Shown here piece after piece: positions 45,992-55,190 of a stretch of 64,000 bases of DNA (its first letter is position 1; each line of letters starts with the position of its first letter). A program made the translations under genes and the position numbers. Source of the stretch: Candidatus Villigracilis vicinus (GTDB lineage Bacteria > Chloroflexota > Anaerolineae > Anaerolineales > Villigracilaceae); contig JADKIL010000006.1 in assembly GCA_016721315.1 (NCBI GenBank), positions 1-64,000 on the forward strand, in the 5' to 3' direction. A model generated the notes under the pieces. That model searched no databases. It saw only the letters and a list, made by a program, of their open reading frames with translations, and had not been told where the DNA came from.

Positions 45992-46492
45992 CTATAAAAA
46001 CTTAATACCCAGTGTCTCTGCGCGCACTTTCAAAGATGCGATCAAATTGGAATACATCCTATCTTTTTGATCCGTGCTGCCAAAATAATCAACGTATTGA
46101 TATTTTTGAAGCATTTCGGGTACATCGCAGTCATTTAATCGGATGGGGATGATAAAGATTGTTCCTTCGGGCTTTTCGGCAGCCGTATCCAGCGCAAGCC
46201 TGATCTCGTTTTGAAAAAATCCTTCTGATGCGACTGCTATCTTTGAGAGCAGGATGATGACAGCGTGCGAGTTCCGCACTCCGATGGTGACACTTTCCTG
46301 CCAGACTTGCCCCGGCAAAATGTCTTCTTCGTCAAACCATGGGTCGATCCACCCTTCGGCTTTTAATCTTTCAGCGAAGTCGCGCGCGGCATTTTTATTA
46401 CTTTTGGAATAAGAAAGAAACGGGACAAGTTTTTCAACCGATGGTTCACCACCGCGATTGCTATTTATCCCAGCTTTTGATTCTTGCGGCAT
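45992..46492 (-). CDS. Stand-alone TIR-domain protein
   Basis: 166 residues, nearly all one TIR fold: VPFLSYSKSNKNAARDFAER, WFDEEDILPGQVWQESVTIG, AVIILLSKIAVASEGFFQNE (with the conserved Glu96 that serves as catalytic residue in NAD-cleaving TIRs) and IFIIPIRLNDCDVPEMLQ. Bacterial TIR proteins take part in NAD depletion in anti-phage systems or in signalling, but usually with a partner domain or gene. None is seen here. Neighbours are a lipoprotein and plsC. Defence role is unproven. Confidence 0.85.
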   Translation of the reverse strand: MPQESKAGINSNRGGEPSVEKLVPFLSYSKSNKNAARDFAERLKAEGWIDPWFDEEDILPGQVWQESVTIGVRNSHAVIILLSKIAVASEGFFQNEIRLALDTAAEKPEGTIFIIPIRLNDCDVPEMLQKYQYVDYFGSTDQKDRMYSNLIASLKVRAETLGIKFL

Positions 46493-46537
46493 GATGTTGG
46501 CTCCGTTTTACAAAGATGATGCGATTATATCGCAGCG

Positions 46538-47233
46538 TTATTCGAACCCTTTTGGTATATCGGCGTAAACTCCGCGCTTATCTTGAGGAAGTTCTTTGGC
46601 AAGGGCAAACATCACCCGATCCATAAGGGCGAGCGGGGTTTCGCCGGGTTTGGGAAGAATGGGCGGCAAAAGCTTGACGATTACATGGGTACGTTGCGGG
46701 AATCGCTTTAAAAAGCCGTCAGTGCCGATAATCGCCATGGGAACGATGGGACAGTTTGCGTTGAGGGCGAGGCGGGCGGAGCCGGTTTTAGCGACGCTAA
46801 GTCCCTTTCCTTTTGAGCGTGTCCCTTCCGGGAACATACCGAGGGTTTGTCCATGATCCAGAATGCGAGCGGCGTGGCGCAGCGCCCACTCGTCCTTTTC
46901 GCCACGGTACACAGGAAAAGCCCCAAGATCACGAATGGCGGCTTCAAAGATCGGAATTTTGAATAGGCTGGCTTTGCCCATGAAAAAGATCGGGCGGGGT
47001 ATGCTTAATTGCATGGGAATCACATCAAAATTGGTAACATGATTTGCCGCCAGAACAACCGCTCCGTCTGAAGGCAGGTTGTCGGTGCCTTGCACATCCA
47101 GTTTCATAATGAGTTTGAAAAAAGTACCCACCACGAACACAACGATTCGTCTGAAGGGTGTTGTATGAAATGAGAAGTGCAGTTTATCGCGTGTGTCTAG
47201 GAATGGAGTTTCGGACAAGATGACATCTCCCAA
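46538..47233 (-). CDS. plsC: 1-acyl-sn-glycerol-3-phosphate acyltransferase
   Basis: 231 residues. Transfers an acyl chain to lysophosphatidic acid in phospholipid synthesis. Catalytic NHxxxxD-type motif in AANHVTNFDVIP, substrate motif MFPEGTRSKGKG, and CPIVPMAIIGTDGF. An N-terminal hydrophobic stretch (RRIVVFVVGTFFKLIM) probably anchors it to the membrane. Confidence 0.9.
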   Translation of the reverse strand: MGDVILSETPFLDTRDKLHFSFHTTPFRRIVVFVVGTFFKLIMKLDVQGTDNLPSDGAVVLAANHVTNFDVIPMQLSIPRPIFFMGKASLFKIPIFEAAIRDLGAFPVYRGEKDEWALRHAARILDHGQTLGMFPEGTRSKGKGLSVAKTGSARLALNANCPIVPMAIIGTDGFLKRFPQRTHVIVKLLPPILPKPGETPLALMDRVMFALAKELPQDKRGVYADIPKGFE

Positions 47234-47336
47234 TGTTTGGGATTATACTTGGGTCGAGATTAAAAATCAGGGGCGACCAGTCTTGGGTTATGAACACCGT
47301 CAAGCAAAATTCGTCGCCTTATCTTAGGAGCCTTAA

Positions 47337-48634
47337 ATGGATACAACAATTGAAAGCATCTCCGCGTTGGAAGTTCTTGACTCGCGCGGAAACCCCACTG
47401 TGGAAGTGGAAGTTCTGTTAATGGATGGGTCATGGGGGCGCGCTGCCGTACCCTCCGGCGCCTCCACTGGTGAGCACGAAGCGCTGGAAATGCGCGATGG
47501 TGATAAGAAGCGCTACCTCGGCAAAGGCGTGGCAAATGCTGTGGCAAATGTCAACGGCGTTATCGCCGAATCGCTTTTCGGATGGGACGCTTCCGACCAG
47601 AAGGGCATCGACTCTGAAATGCTGGCAATGGATGGCACGCCGAACAAATCACACCTTGGTGCGAATGCCATTCTAGGGGTCAGCCTGGCTGTGGCAAAAG
47701 CAGCAGCGAATTCGTTCGGTATGCCGCTTTACCGCTATTTAGGCGGCGTGTATGCGCATGTTCTGCCTGTGCCTATGATGAACATCATGAATGGCGGCGC
47801 GCACACCAGCTGGCAAAGCACCGACATGCAGGAGTTCATGGTCATGCCGTTCGGCGCGCCGAGCTTCTCTGAAGGGCTGCGCTGGGGCGCGGAGATCTAC
47901 CATGCGCTCAAGTCTGTTTTGAAGGAAAAGGGATACGGCGCTCTTGTTGGTGACGAAGGTGGTTACGCCCCCGCGCTCAAAGCCAATAATGAGGCTTTGG
48001 AATTGATCCTTGCAGCGATCTCCAAGGCTGGCTTCAAAGCCGGTCGCGGCGAACAAGTTGCCATCGCGCTTGACCCGGCTGCATCTGAACTGTACGACGA
48101 GAAAACCAAAAATACAACCTTCGCAAAGAAGGCAAAGAACTCACCGGCGAACAGATGGTTGAGTTCTGGGCAAAGTGGGTCAAGGATTATCCGATCGTTT
48201 CGATTGAGGATGGTCTCGCACAGGACGATTGGGATTCTTGGAAACTTCTGGTCAAGACCATTGGCAACCAGTGCCAGATCGTTGGCGACGACTTGCTTGT
48301 GACCAATCCGGAGCGCGTCCGCAAGGCGATCAAGGAAGATGCAGCCAACGCGTTACTCGTCAAAGTGAATCAGATCGGTTCACTGACAGAAACAATCGAA
48401 GCTGTCGATCTTTGTCACCGGGCTGGCTGGAGAGCGGTCACTTCACATCGCTCCGGCGAGACGGAAGACGCCACCATTGCCGACCTCGCAGTCGCCTTGA
48501 ATACCGGACAGATCAAGACTGGCGCCCCCGCCCGCTCAGACCGTGTTGCCAAGTACAACCAACTCCTGCGCATCGAAGCAGAGCTGGGCGATACCGCCAA
48601 GTACGCCGGTTGGGAAGCCTTAAGAGTGAAATAA
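47337..48634 (+). CDS. eno: Enolase, interrupted by an apparent one-base deletion
   Basis: Converts 2-phosphoglycerate to phosphoenolpyruvate. The first frame holds ESISALEVLDSRGNPTVEVE, SGASTGEHEALEMRD, NGGAHTSWQSTDMQEFMVMP (variant of the usual site) and LVGDEGGYAP. It derails after YDEKTK. The second frame resumes as EFWAKWVKDYPIVSIEDGLA, DDLLVTNPERV, VKVNQIGSLTETIEA, SHRSGETEDATIADLAVAL and KTGAPARSDRVAKYNQLLRI. Adding one A to the run at 48108-48112 gives KKYNLRKEGKELTGEQ, the expected link, and a 432-residue protein of normal length. All metal and active-site regions are intact. As glycolysis normally needs enolase, an artefact in a homopolymer is likelier than true loss. Confidence 0.93.
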
Positions 48635-48668
48635 CGCCAAAATTACAGAAAACACTCCAAGGAATGGT

Positions 48669-48715
48669 ACAGGCTCGAGATCCGTTTGAGGCGGATTTTG
48701 AGCCTGTATGTTTTT
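48669..48715 (+). terminator. Terminator after enolase
   Basis: ACAGGCTC and GAGCCTGT enclose an inner ATCCG/CGGAT stem, followed by ATGTTTTT. Confidence 0.75.
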
Positions 48716-48718
48716 AAG

Positions 48719-48746
48719 TTGACAAAATACCTCAATTCATTATAAT
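48719..48746 (+). promoter_or_regulatory. Consensus sigma-70 promoter of the ROK gene
   Basis: TTGACA (48719-48724), 16-base spacer, TATAAT (48741-48746). Both boxes match the consensus exactly. Transcription would start about 30 bases before the ATG at 48783. Confidence 0.85.
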
Positions 48747-48782
48747 TAGTTTGTTGCTCCAACATACTAACAATTAAAACAC

Positions 48783-50018
48783 ATGAATCCAAAGAACACG
48801 GCTGATCAGGCGTTTGTTCGCGAGACAAATCTCTCGCTCGTACTCAGATTGATCCATAATCAATCTCCCTTATCGCGCGCGCAGTTGGCGGCAATTACCG
48901 GACTGAATAAATCCACCGTTTCGAGCATCATAGACGAACTTATCGAACGCGGTCTAGTGCATGAGACAGGAAGCAACACCGGCGGCACTGGGCGCCCTGC
49001 CACTCTGCTGGAAATCAATCCACAGGCAGGCAGCATTATTGGCGTAGAGCTTGGTGTGGACTTTGTTTCTGTAGCCGTCACCGATATTATGGGGAACATT
49101 CTCTGGCGCAGACGTGAAGACGCCAACCCGTCCGATGATCAGGAAAAAATGATCAACCAAACGTTGCAGATCGTAAAAGATGCAATGGCAGCAGGGAAGC
49201 GCAAGAACTATAAATTTTTAGGGTTGGGAATTTCCACACCAGGCACAGTAGATGTTAATAAAGGGGTTTTGATCTTTGCCCCCAACTTGCACTGGCACAA
49301 CGTTCCTTTTGTAAGAATATTTTCAGAATACACAAAGCTCAAGGTCTTCGTTGAAAATGACGCCAATGCAGCCGCGATCGCTGAGCACTTGTTTGGCACA
49401 GCGCGCCACTCGCAGGACTTCCTCTTCGTCTTTGCAGGGGTCGGTATTGGCGGTGGACTATTCTTGAACGGAAAGCTATATCGTGGCAAGAACGGGTACG
49501 CAGGCGAGATTGGACACTCCCCCATCATGGCTGAGCCTTCTCAAAACGTATGTCATTGTGGGAACCGTGGCTGCTGGGAGACCTACGCCAATCAATATTC
49601 GATCATACAACGCGTGCAGGCACGTTTGGAAGTAAAGCGTAGCAGCATTATTCCAAAGCTAATGTTAGATCAAAGTGCGCCGCTCAGTATTCCATTAATT
49701 AAACAGGCAGCAGATGCTGGTGACAGAGAAGCGATCGATTCCTTTAGCGAAGCCGGGCATGCCATGGGGCAGGGGCTTGCTGGATTGATCAACATTTTCA
49801 ATCCAGAAAAGATCATTTTGGGAGGACCGCTCAGCGTTGCTGGAGAATACCTGTTGCCATCCATTAGAGAAACTGTAGATCTGCATGCTTTTCCTGAAAT
49901 AAATAAACAAGTGGAGATCGTACTGTCCCCATTCGGACCCGACGCAAGCCTGATCGGCGCGATCGCCATTATTGTGGACGATATACTTTCTCACCCAATA
50001 GTCGTTGAAAGGAGGTGA
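48783..50018 (+). CDS. ROK-family transcriptional regulator
   Basis: 411 residues. N-terminal winged helix-turn-helix (about 15-75: RLIHNQSPLSRAQLAAITGL, NKSTVSSIIDELIERGLV) followed by a sugar-kinase-like ROK domain (IIGVELGVDFVSVAVTDIMG, GLGISTPGTVD, FVENDANAAAIAEHLFG). The zinc-binding loop CHCGNRGCWET is near residue 257. The plan is that of NagC/XylR-type repressors, which sense a sugar. It stands 85 bases before the sugar-binding protein gene and is the obvious candidate controller of the sugar island. Which sugar is unknown. Confidence 0.9.
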   Translation: MNPKNTADQAFVRETNLSLVLRLIHNQSPLSRAQLAAITGLNKSTVSSIIDELIERGLVHETGSNTGGTGRPATLLEINPQAGSIIGVELGVDFVSVAVTDIMGNILWRRREDANPSDDQEKMINQTLQIVKDAMAAGKRKNYKFLGLGISTPGTVDVNKGVLIFAPNLHWHNVPFVRIFSEYTKLKVFVENDANAAAIAEHLFGTARHSQDFLFVFAGVGIGGGLFLNGKLYRGKNGYAGEIGHSPIMAEPSQNVCHCGNRGCWETYANQYSIIQRVQARLEVKRSSIIPKLMLDQSAPLSIPLIKQAADAGDREAIDSFSEAGHAMGQGLAGLINIFNPEKIILGGPLSVAGEYLLPSIRETVDLHAFPEINKQVEIVLSPFGPDASLIGAIAIIVDDILSHPIVVERR

Positions 50019-50022
50019 TTTC
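50006..50022 (+). promoter_or_regulatory. Extended Shine-Dalgarno-like sequence with no obvious start
   Basis: GAAAGGAGGTGATTTC overlaps the end of the ROK gene and complements the 16S 3' end over about ten bases. No ATG, GTG or TTG follows at a suitable distance. The chvE ATG is about 85 bases away and has its own AAGGAGAG. Confidence 0.4.
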
Positions 50023-50103
50023 AGATCACGGATACCAATAACCTAAAAACATATCACTCTTATCAATCGTATTTCAAATCAAAATTCTCATAAGGAGAGA
50101 AGA

Positions 50104-52230
50104 ATGAATAAAAAGCTTTTTGCTCTTTTGAGCATCCTCGTTCTGGCTTCCATGCTGCTCGCAGCATGCGGTGGCGCAGCCGAAGGACCCGCTGATGGTG
50201 AAAAACTCGCCGTCGGTATCGTACTCCCGACCAAAGATGAACCGCGCTGGGTGCAGGACGAAGCCCGCTTCAAGGAAGCCCTCACCGCTGCTGGTTATGA
50301 TGTTGAGATCCTCTTCAGCCAGGGTGATTCCGCCAAGGAAAAAGCCAACGTTGAATCTCTCATCGCCAATGGCGTGAAGGTCATCATCCTCACTCCGCAG
50401 GATGGCGCTGCCGCCGCTGCCGCCGCTGAAGTTGCGCGCGAAGCTGGTGTAAAGGTCATTTCGTATGACCGCCTCATCCGCGACACCGATGCCGTTGACT
50501 TCTATGTCACCTTCGACAGCATTTCCGTCGGCGCTGCCCAGGCTCAGTACCTGGTCGACAATGCCTCCGGAACCGGCAATCCCCTTTATCTGTATGCCGG
50601 TGCTGCTTCCGACAACAACGCTTTCCTCTTCTTCGAAGGTGCTTGGAATGTCCTCCAGCCCAAGATCGCTGACGGCACTTTCGTCATTGCGAACTCCTCC
50701 GAAGCTGTTGCCCTCCAGGACAAGGCGACCTTGACCCGCGACGAACAGTCCGCGATCATCAACCAGGTCACCACCAACTGGGACTTCAACACCGCCAAGA
50801 CCCTGGCTGAGTCCAACCTCACTGCCAATGGCGCTGATGCCAAGGGTAATGTTTTCATCCTCGCCCCGAACGACGGCACCGCCCGCGCGATCGCCGATGC
50901 GTTCTCCGCTGACGCTGATGTTGCAAGCTATGCTGTCACCGGTCAGGATGCTGAAAAGGCTTCCGTCCAGTACATCATCGATGGCAAGCAGTCCATGACC
51001 GTTTTCAAGGATGTTCGCACCCTTGTTGACGATGCCATCAAGGCAGCTACCACCTTCCTCGAAGGCGGCACTCCTGAGGCAACCAACAGCTACAACAACG
51101 GCAAGATCGATGTCCCTGCCAACCCGACCGTGGTTATCACCGTCGACAAGAACAATGTTCAATCCGCTTTGATCGACTCTGGTTACTATGCTGCGGAAGA
51201 CTTCACTTTTGAGAAGCTCTCTGTCGGTATCGTACTCCCGACCAAAGATGAACCGCGCTGGGTGCAGGACGAAGCCCGCTTCAAGGAAGCCCTCACCGCT
51301 GCTGGTTATGATGTTGAGATCCTCTTCAGCCAGGGTGATTCCGCCAAGGAAAAAGCCAACGTTGAAGCCCTCATCGCCAATGGCGTGAAGGTCATCATCC
51401 TCACTCCGCAGGATGGTGCCGCTGCCGCTTCGACCGCTGAAGCCGCTCGTGCAGCTGGTGTAAAGGTCATTTCTTATGACCGCCTCATCCGCGACACCGA
51501 TGCCGTTGACTTCTACGTCACCTTCGACAGCATTTCCGTCGGCGCTGCCCAGGCTCAATACCTGGTCGACAATGCCACTGGAACCGGTCTGCCCCTCTAT
51601 CTGTATGCCGGTGCTGCTTCCGACAACAACGCCTTCCTCTTCTTCGAAGGTGCTTGGAGCGTCCTCCAGCCCAAGATCGCTGACGGCACCTTCGTCATCG
51701 CGAACTCCTCTGAAGCTGTTGCCCTCCAGGACAAGGCGACCTTGACCCGCGACGAACAGTCTGCGATCATCAACCAGGTCACCACCAACTGGGACTTCAA
51801 CACCGCCAAGACCCTGGCTGAGTCCAACCTCACTGCCAATGGCGCTGACGGCAAGGGTGATGTCTTCATCCTCGCCCCGAACGACGGCACCGCCCGCGCG
51901 ATCGCCGATGCGTTCTCCGCTGACGCCGCTGTGACCAGCTACCTCGTCACCGGTCAGGATGCTGAAAAGGCTTCCGTCCAGTACATCATCGATGGCAAGC
52001 AGTCCATGACCGTTTTCAAGGACGTTCGCACCCTCGTTGACGATGCCATCTCCGCAGCTGTCACCTTCCTCGAAGGCGGCACTCCTGAGGCAACCAACAG
52101 CTACAACAACGGCGCCTTTGATGTTCCTGCCAACCCGACCGTGGTTATCACCGTCGACAAGAACAACGTCAAGGAAGCCCTCATCGACTCTGGCTACTAT
52201 GCCGCGAGCGACTTCACGGGTCTCCCGTAA
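50104..52230 (+). CDS. chvE: Tandem-duplicated ChvE-type sugar-binding lipoprotein
   Basis: 708 residues, twice the family's usual length. Signal and lipobox: LVLASMLLAACGG (Cys22). Then come two periplasmic-binding domains, about residues 34-370 and 371-708, offset by exactly 337 codons (1011 bases). Both contain VGIVLPTKDEPRWVQDEARF, KVIILTPQDGAA, VISYDRLIRDTDAVDFYVTF, and VFILAPNDGTARAIADAF. I count roughly 22-25 differences, so about 93% identity. No linker intervenes: DFTF runs straight into EKLSVG. The 50% longer mature protein could bind two sugar molecules per lipoprotein. It matches the multiple-monosaccharide system ChvE-GguA-GguB by its two downstream genes. Confidence 0.93.
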   Translation: MNKKLFALLSILVLASMLLAACGGAAEGPADGEKLAVGIVLPTKDEPRWVQDEARFKEALTAAGYDVEILFSQGDSAKEKANVESLIANGVKVIILTPQDGAAAAAAAEVAREAGVKVISYDRLIRDTDAVDFYVTFDSISVGAAQAQYLVDNASGTGNPLYLYAGAASDNNAFLFFEGAWNVLQPKIADGTFVIANSSEAVALQDKATLTRDEQSAIINQVTTNWDFNTAKTLAESNLTANGADAKGNVFILAPNDGTARAIADAFSADADVASYAVTGQDAEKASVQYIIDGKQSMTVFKDVRTLVDDAIKAATTFLEGGTPEATNSYNNGKIDVPANPTVVITVDKNNVQSALIDSGYYAAEDFTFEKLSVGIVLPTKDEPRWVQDEARFKEALTAAGYDVEILFSQGDSAKEKANVEALIANGVKVIILTPQDGAAAASTAEAARAAGVKVISYDRLIRDTDAVDFYVTFDSISVGAAQAQYLVDNATGTGLPLYLYAGAASDNNAFLFFEGAWSVLQPKIADGTFVIANSSEAVALQDKATLTRDEQSAIINQVTTNWDFNTAKTLAESNLTANGADGKGDVFILAPNDGTARAIADAFSADAAVTSYLVTGQDAEKASVQYIIDGKQSMTVFKDVRTLVDDAISAAVTFLEGGTPEATNSYNNGAFDVPANPTVVITVDKNNVKEALIDSGYYAASDFTGLP

Positions 52231-52279
52231 TCTGCAAGGCAATATTTGTTCGTAGCAAGAATTACGTGTAAGTAGTATT

Positions 52280-52322
52280 ACAGGAATAGCGGTGAGGTTT
52301 TGATTTTCATCGCTATTCCTGT
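52280..52322 (+). promoter_or_regulatory. Intercistronic hairpin between chvE and gguA
   Basis: ACAGGAATAGCG, 19-base loop, CGCTATTCCTGT: a perfect 12-bp stem with no long T-run. In sugar ABC operons such hairpins commonly keep the binding-protein message more abundant than the rest. Confidence 0.65.
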
Positions 52323-52365
52323 ATAATCTGGCAGTATTACAGCAAACCAGCAGGAGTTACAAATA

Positions 52366-53889
52366 ATGAATGCTCCAATTTTGGAAATGAGAAACATCTC
52401 CAAGGAATTCCCTGGGGTCAAAGCGCTGGACAACGTCAGTTTTACGGTATCAAAAGGAGAGATCCATTGTCTCGTCGGCGAAAACGGCGCGGGAAAATCT
52501 ACTCTTATGAAGGTTTTAAGCGGGGTCTATTCACACGGAAATTACGCCGGTGATATTCTGCTCAACGGCGAAGTTCAACAGTTTCGAAATATTAGCGATA
52601 GCGAAAAAGCAGGCATCGCCATCATCTACCAAGAACTGGCGCTTGTCCCTGAAATGACCGTGTACGATAACATTTTTCTGGGTCACGAGATCAAAAACGC
52701 TCTTACTGTGGAATGGAACGAGACGATCAAACAAGCTGGAGTCATGCTCCAAAAAGTAAAGTTGGATATCAACCCTGCAACGAAGATCAAAGAGCTTGGT
52801 ATCGGTAAACAGCAGTTGGTTGAGATCGCAAAAGCGCTAAGCAAAAATGTAAAACTCCTTATTTTGGACGAGCCAACCTCCTCCCTTAACGAGAAAGACA
52901 GCGAAAACCTACTTCAGTTGTTACGCGACTTGAAAGAACAAGGCGTAACCTGCATCATGATCAGCCACAAGTTAAAGGAAGTAATTTCCATTGCAGATAC
53001 TGTCACTGTATTGCGAGATGGGAAGACCATCTGCACATTGAGTGCAAAAGCTGGTGAAGTCTCCGAACATGTGCTTATCAAAAACATGGTGGGACGCGAG
53101 ATCAACAATATCTACCCTCCCAAAAAGCACACACCTAAACAGGAAGTAGTCCTGGAGGTAAAGAATTGGAGTGCCAGAAACCCCGCGCTTGGCAAAGATG
53201 TATTAAAGGAAGTCAATTTCAAAGTGAACCGTGGCGAGATCATCGGGCTGGCAGGGTTGATCGGGTCTGGGCGCACCGAACTTGCCCTCAGCGTATTTGG
53301 GAATCCAGATAAATATCAGATCAGCGGTGAGCTGTACCTTGAGGGTACAAAACGCAATTTTCGCAGCCCAAAAGAGGCGATCGATTCGGGGATTTCCTAT
53401 GTATCCGAAGACCGCAAAGGGAACGGACTTATTCTTATTCAGGATGTCAAACAGAACATATCCCTTGCAAACTTAAAGGAACTTGTCACGCAAGGTGTAG
53501 TCGTAGATAACAATGCCGAGATCAAGGTTGCCAATAGATATAAATCTGAGCTCAACATCAAGACCCCCACTGTGGAACAAAAAGTATCTAATCTAAGCGG
53601 AGGCAACCAGCAAAAGGTTTGCCTCGGAAAATGGCTATTCGTCAAACCAAATGTTCTCATCCTTGACGAGCCAACGCGCGGCATTGATGTTGGCGCAAAA
53701 TACGAGATCTACACCATCATGAGGGACCTCGTCCAGCAGGGCATGAGTATCATCATGATCTCTTCCGAATTACCCGAAGTGCTGGGTATGAGCGACAGGA
53801 TCTACATCGTTGCATCTGGAAAGATTGCCGGTGAACTGTCTGCACAGGAAGCCACGCAGGAAAAAATCATGCATCTGGCGACGAACTAG
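52366..53889 (+). CDS. gguA: Monosaccharide ABC transporter ATPase (GguA/XylG type)
   Basis: 507 residues with two ABC domains. First: Walker A VGENGAGKST near residue 38, LGIGKQQLVEIAKALS signature, Walker B KLLILDEPTSSL. Second: degenerate Walker A GLIGSGRTE near 298, SEDRKGNGLI, signature LSGGNQQKVCLGKW, Walker B VLILDEPTRGIDVGAKYEIY. This is the fused ATPase of CUT2 systems. SD AGGAG lies upstream. It is followed by gguB 14 bases later. Confidence 0.94.
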   Translation: MNAPILEMRNISKEFPGVKALDNVSFTVSKGEIHCLVGENGAGKSTLMKVLSGVYSHGNYAGDILLNGEVQQFRNISDSEKAGIAIIYQELALVPEMTVYDNIFLGHEIKNALTVEWNETIKQAGVMLQKVKLDINPATKIKELGIGKQQLVEIAKALSKNVKLLILDEPTSSLNEKDSENLLQLLRDLKEQGVTCIMISHKLKEVISIADTVTVLRDGKTICTLSAKAGEVSEHVLIKNMVGREINNIYPPKKHTPKQEVVLEVKNWSARNPALGKDVLKEVNFKVNRGEIIGLAGLIGSGRTELALSVFGNPDKYQISGELYLEGTKRNFRSPKEAIDSGISYVSEDRKGNGLILIQDVKQNISLANLKELVTQGVVVDNNAEIKVANRYKSELNIKTPTVEQKVSNLSGGNQQKVCLGKWLFVKPNVLILDEPTRGIDVGAKYEIYTIMRDLVQQGMSIIMISSELPEVLGMSDRIYIVASGKIAGELSAQEATQEKIMHLATN

Positions 53890-53903
53890 GAGAATATAAG
53901 AAT

Positions 53904-55109
53904 ATGAATTTCTTCAGTACTGCACGAAAACTTCTGCAGCAAAATATCCGTGAATACGGCATGTATATTGCGCTTTTCGTGATCATGATCTACTTCACCA
54001 TCATGACCGAAGGTACCTTTATTTCATCACGCAACATCGTGAACCTTGTCAATCAGACCGGGTACATCGCTGTACTTGCGGTCGGAATGACCCTCGTCAT
54101 TATCATTCGTCATATCGACCTTTCCGTAGGCTTCCTAGCCGGTTTCCTGGGTGCCATTGCCGCGATCGCCATGGCAGACCCCAAAGTAGTTGCTGCTGGA
54201 ATGAGCCTGCCTATATACGTGGTAATCCCCATGACACTTGGGCTTGGCATCATCGCCGGGTTGCTCACAGCTTTCCTTGTAGCGCAAATGAAAATCCCCT
54301 CCTTCGTCGCTTCGCTGACAGGGTGGTTGATCTATCGCGGCGCAATTTTGGTTGTCACTGAAAGCACCGGCACGATCATCATCGCCGATGACGCCTTCAA
54401 TGCCATCGGGAACGGATTTATCCCGGATATTCCAGATATCGGCATTCTTCCCGGGGTTCATAAACTCACATTAATCCTTGGTCTCTTTGCGATCGTCATA
54501 ATGATCTTTGGTGAATTCAATGAACGCAGAAAGAAACAAGCCTACGACTTCGAAACCCTGCCCATCGAAATGTTCATCATAAAGATTGTTTTTATTTCAG
54601 TGATCATTGGAGCCATCACCTGGATCCTGGCTGGCTATCAAGGTCTTTCGTGGACAGCCGTCGTTGTGTTGATCGTCGCCCTTCTCTACCATTTCATCAT
54701 GTCTCAGACCGTGCTCGGCAGGCACATTTACGCCGTTGGCGGCAACCCTGACGCAGCCGAATTAAGCGGTATCAGTGTAAAGCGACTGATCTACATCGTC
54801 TTTGGCTCCATGGGCATGCTCTCGGCTCTATCAGGAATTTTATTCGCCTCCCGCCTTCAATCTGCCACCACCACTGCAGGGAATCTCTTCGAACTGGACG
54901 CCATTGCCGCCGCGTATGTTGGCGGTGTTTCAGCCGCAGGCGGCGTCGGAAAAGTCATCGGCTCCATCATCGGAGCCCTGGTCATGACATCCCTTACCAG
55001 CGGCATGAACCTGATGGGTATCGGTATTTCGTATCAATACATGGTTCGTGGTGCAGTGCTTGCTGCTGCCGTTATTTTCGACGTCGCCACTCGCAACACG
55101 GGTAAATAA
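53904..55109 (+). CDS. gguB: Monosaccharide ABC transporter permease (GguB/XylH type)
   Basis: 401 residues with about ten helices. Family marks: MTLVIIIRHIDLSVGFLAGF, a central hydrophilic insert (GEFNERRKKQAYDFETLPIE) typical of the long XylH/GguB permeases, and VLGRHIYAVGGNPDAAELSG in the cytoplasmic loop that meets the ATPase. The end reads GMNLMGIGISYQYMVRGAVL. Forms the CUT2 importer with the two genes before it. Confidence 0.94.
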   Translation: MNFFSTARKLLQQNIREYGMYIALFVIMIYFTIMTEGTFISSRNIVNLVNQTGYIAVLAVGMTLVIIIRHIDLSVGFLAGFLGAIAAIAMADPKVVAAGMSLPIYVVIPMTLGLGIIAGLLTAFLVAQMKIPSFVASLTGWLIYRGAILVVTESTGTIIIADDAFNAIGNGFIPDIPDIGILPGVHKLTLILGLFAIVIMIFGEFNERRKKQAYDFETLPIEMFIIKIVFISVIIGAITWILAGYQGLSWTAVVVLIVALLYHFIMSQTVLGRHIYAVGGNPDAAELSGISVKRLIYIVFGSMGMLSALSGILFASRLQSATTTAGNLFELDAIAAAYVGGVSAAGGVGKVIGSIIGALVMTSLTSGMNLMGIGISYQYMVRGAVLAAAVIFDVATRNTGK

Positions 55110-55145
55110 TCGACCTGCAAGACTAATATTTATTATGAATAGGAA

Positions 55146-55183
55146 AAACGAAACAGGGTCTGATATCAGACCCTGTTTCGTTT
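55146..55183. terminator. 38-bp perfect palindrome, terminator of the GguAB unit
   Basis: AAACGAAACAGGGTCTGAT and its exact complement, T-rich at the end. It stops eight bases before the ATG of the next gene, so its folding would also affect that gene's start. Confidence 0.75.
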
Positions 55184-55190
55184 GAACAAC

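Noticed and set aside
50074..52242. 722-codon minus-strand open frame opposite chvE
   Set aside because: It mirrors the GC-rich codon use of chvE, repeats with the same 337-codon period, and has no known motif. It is an antisense shadow.
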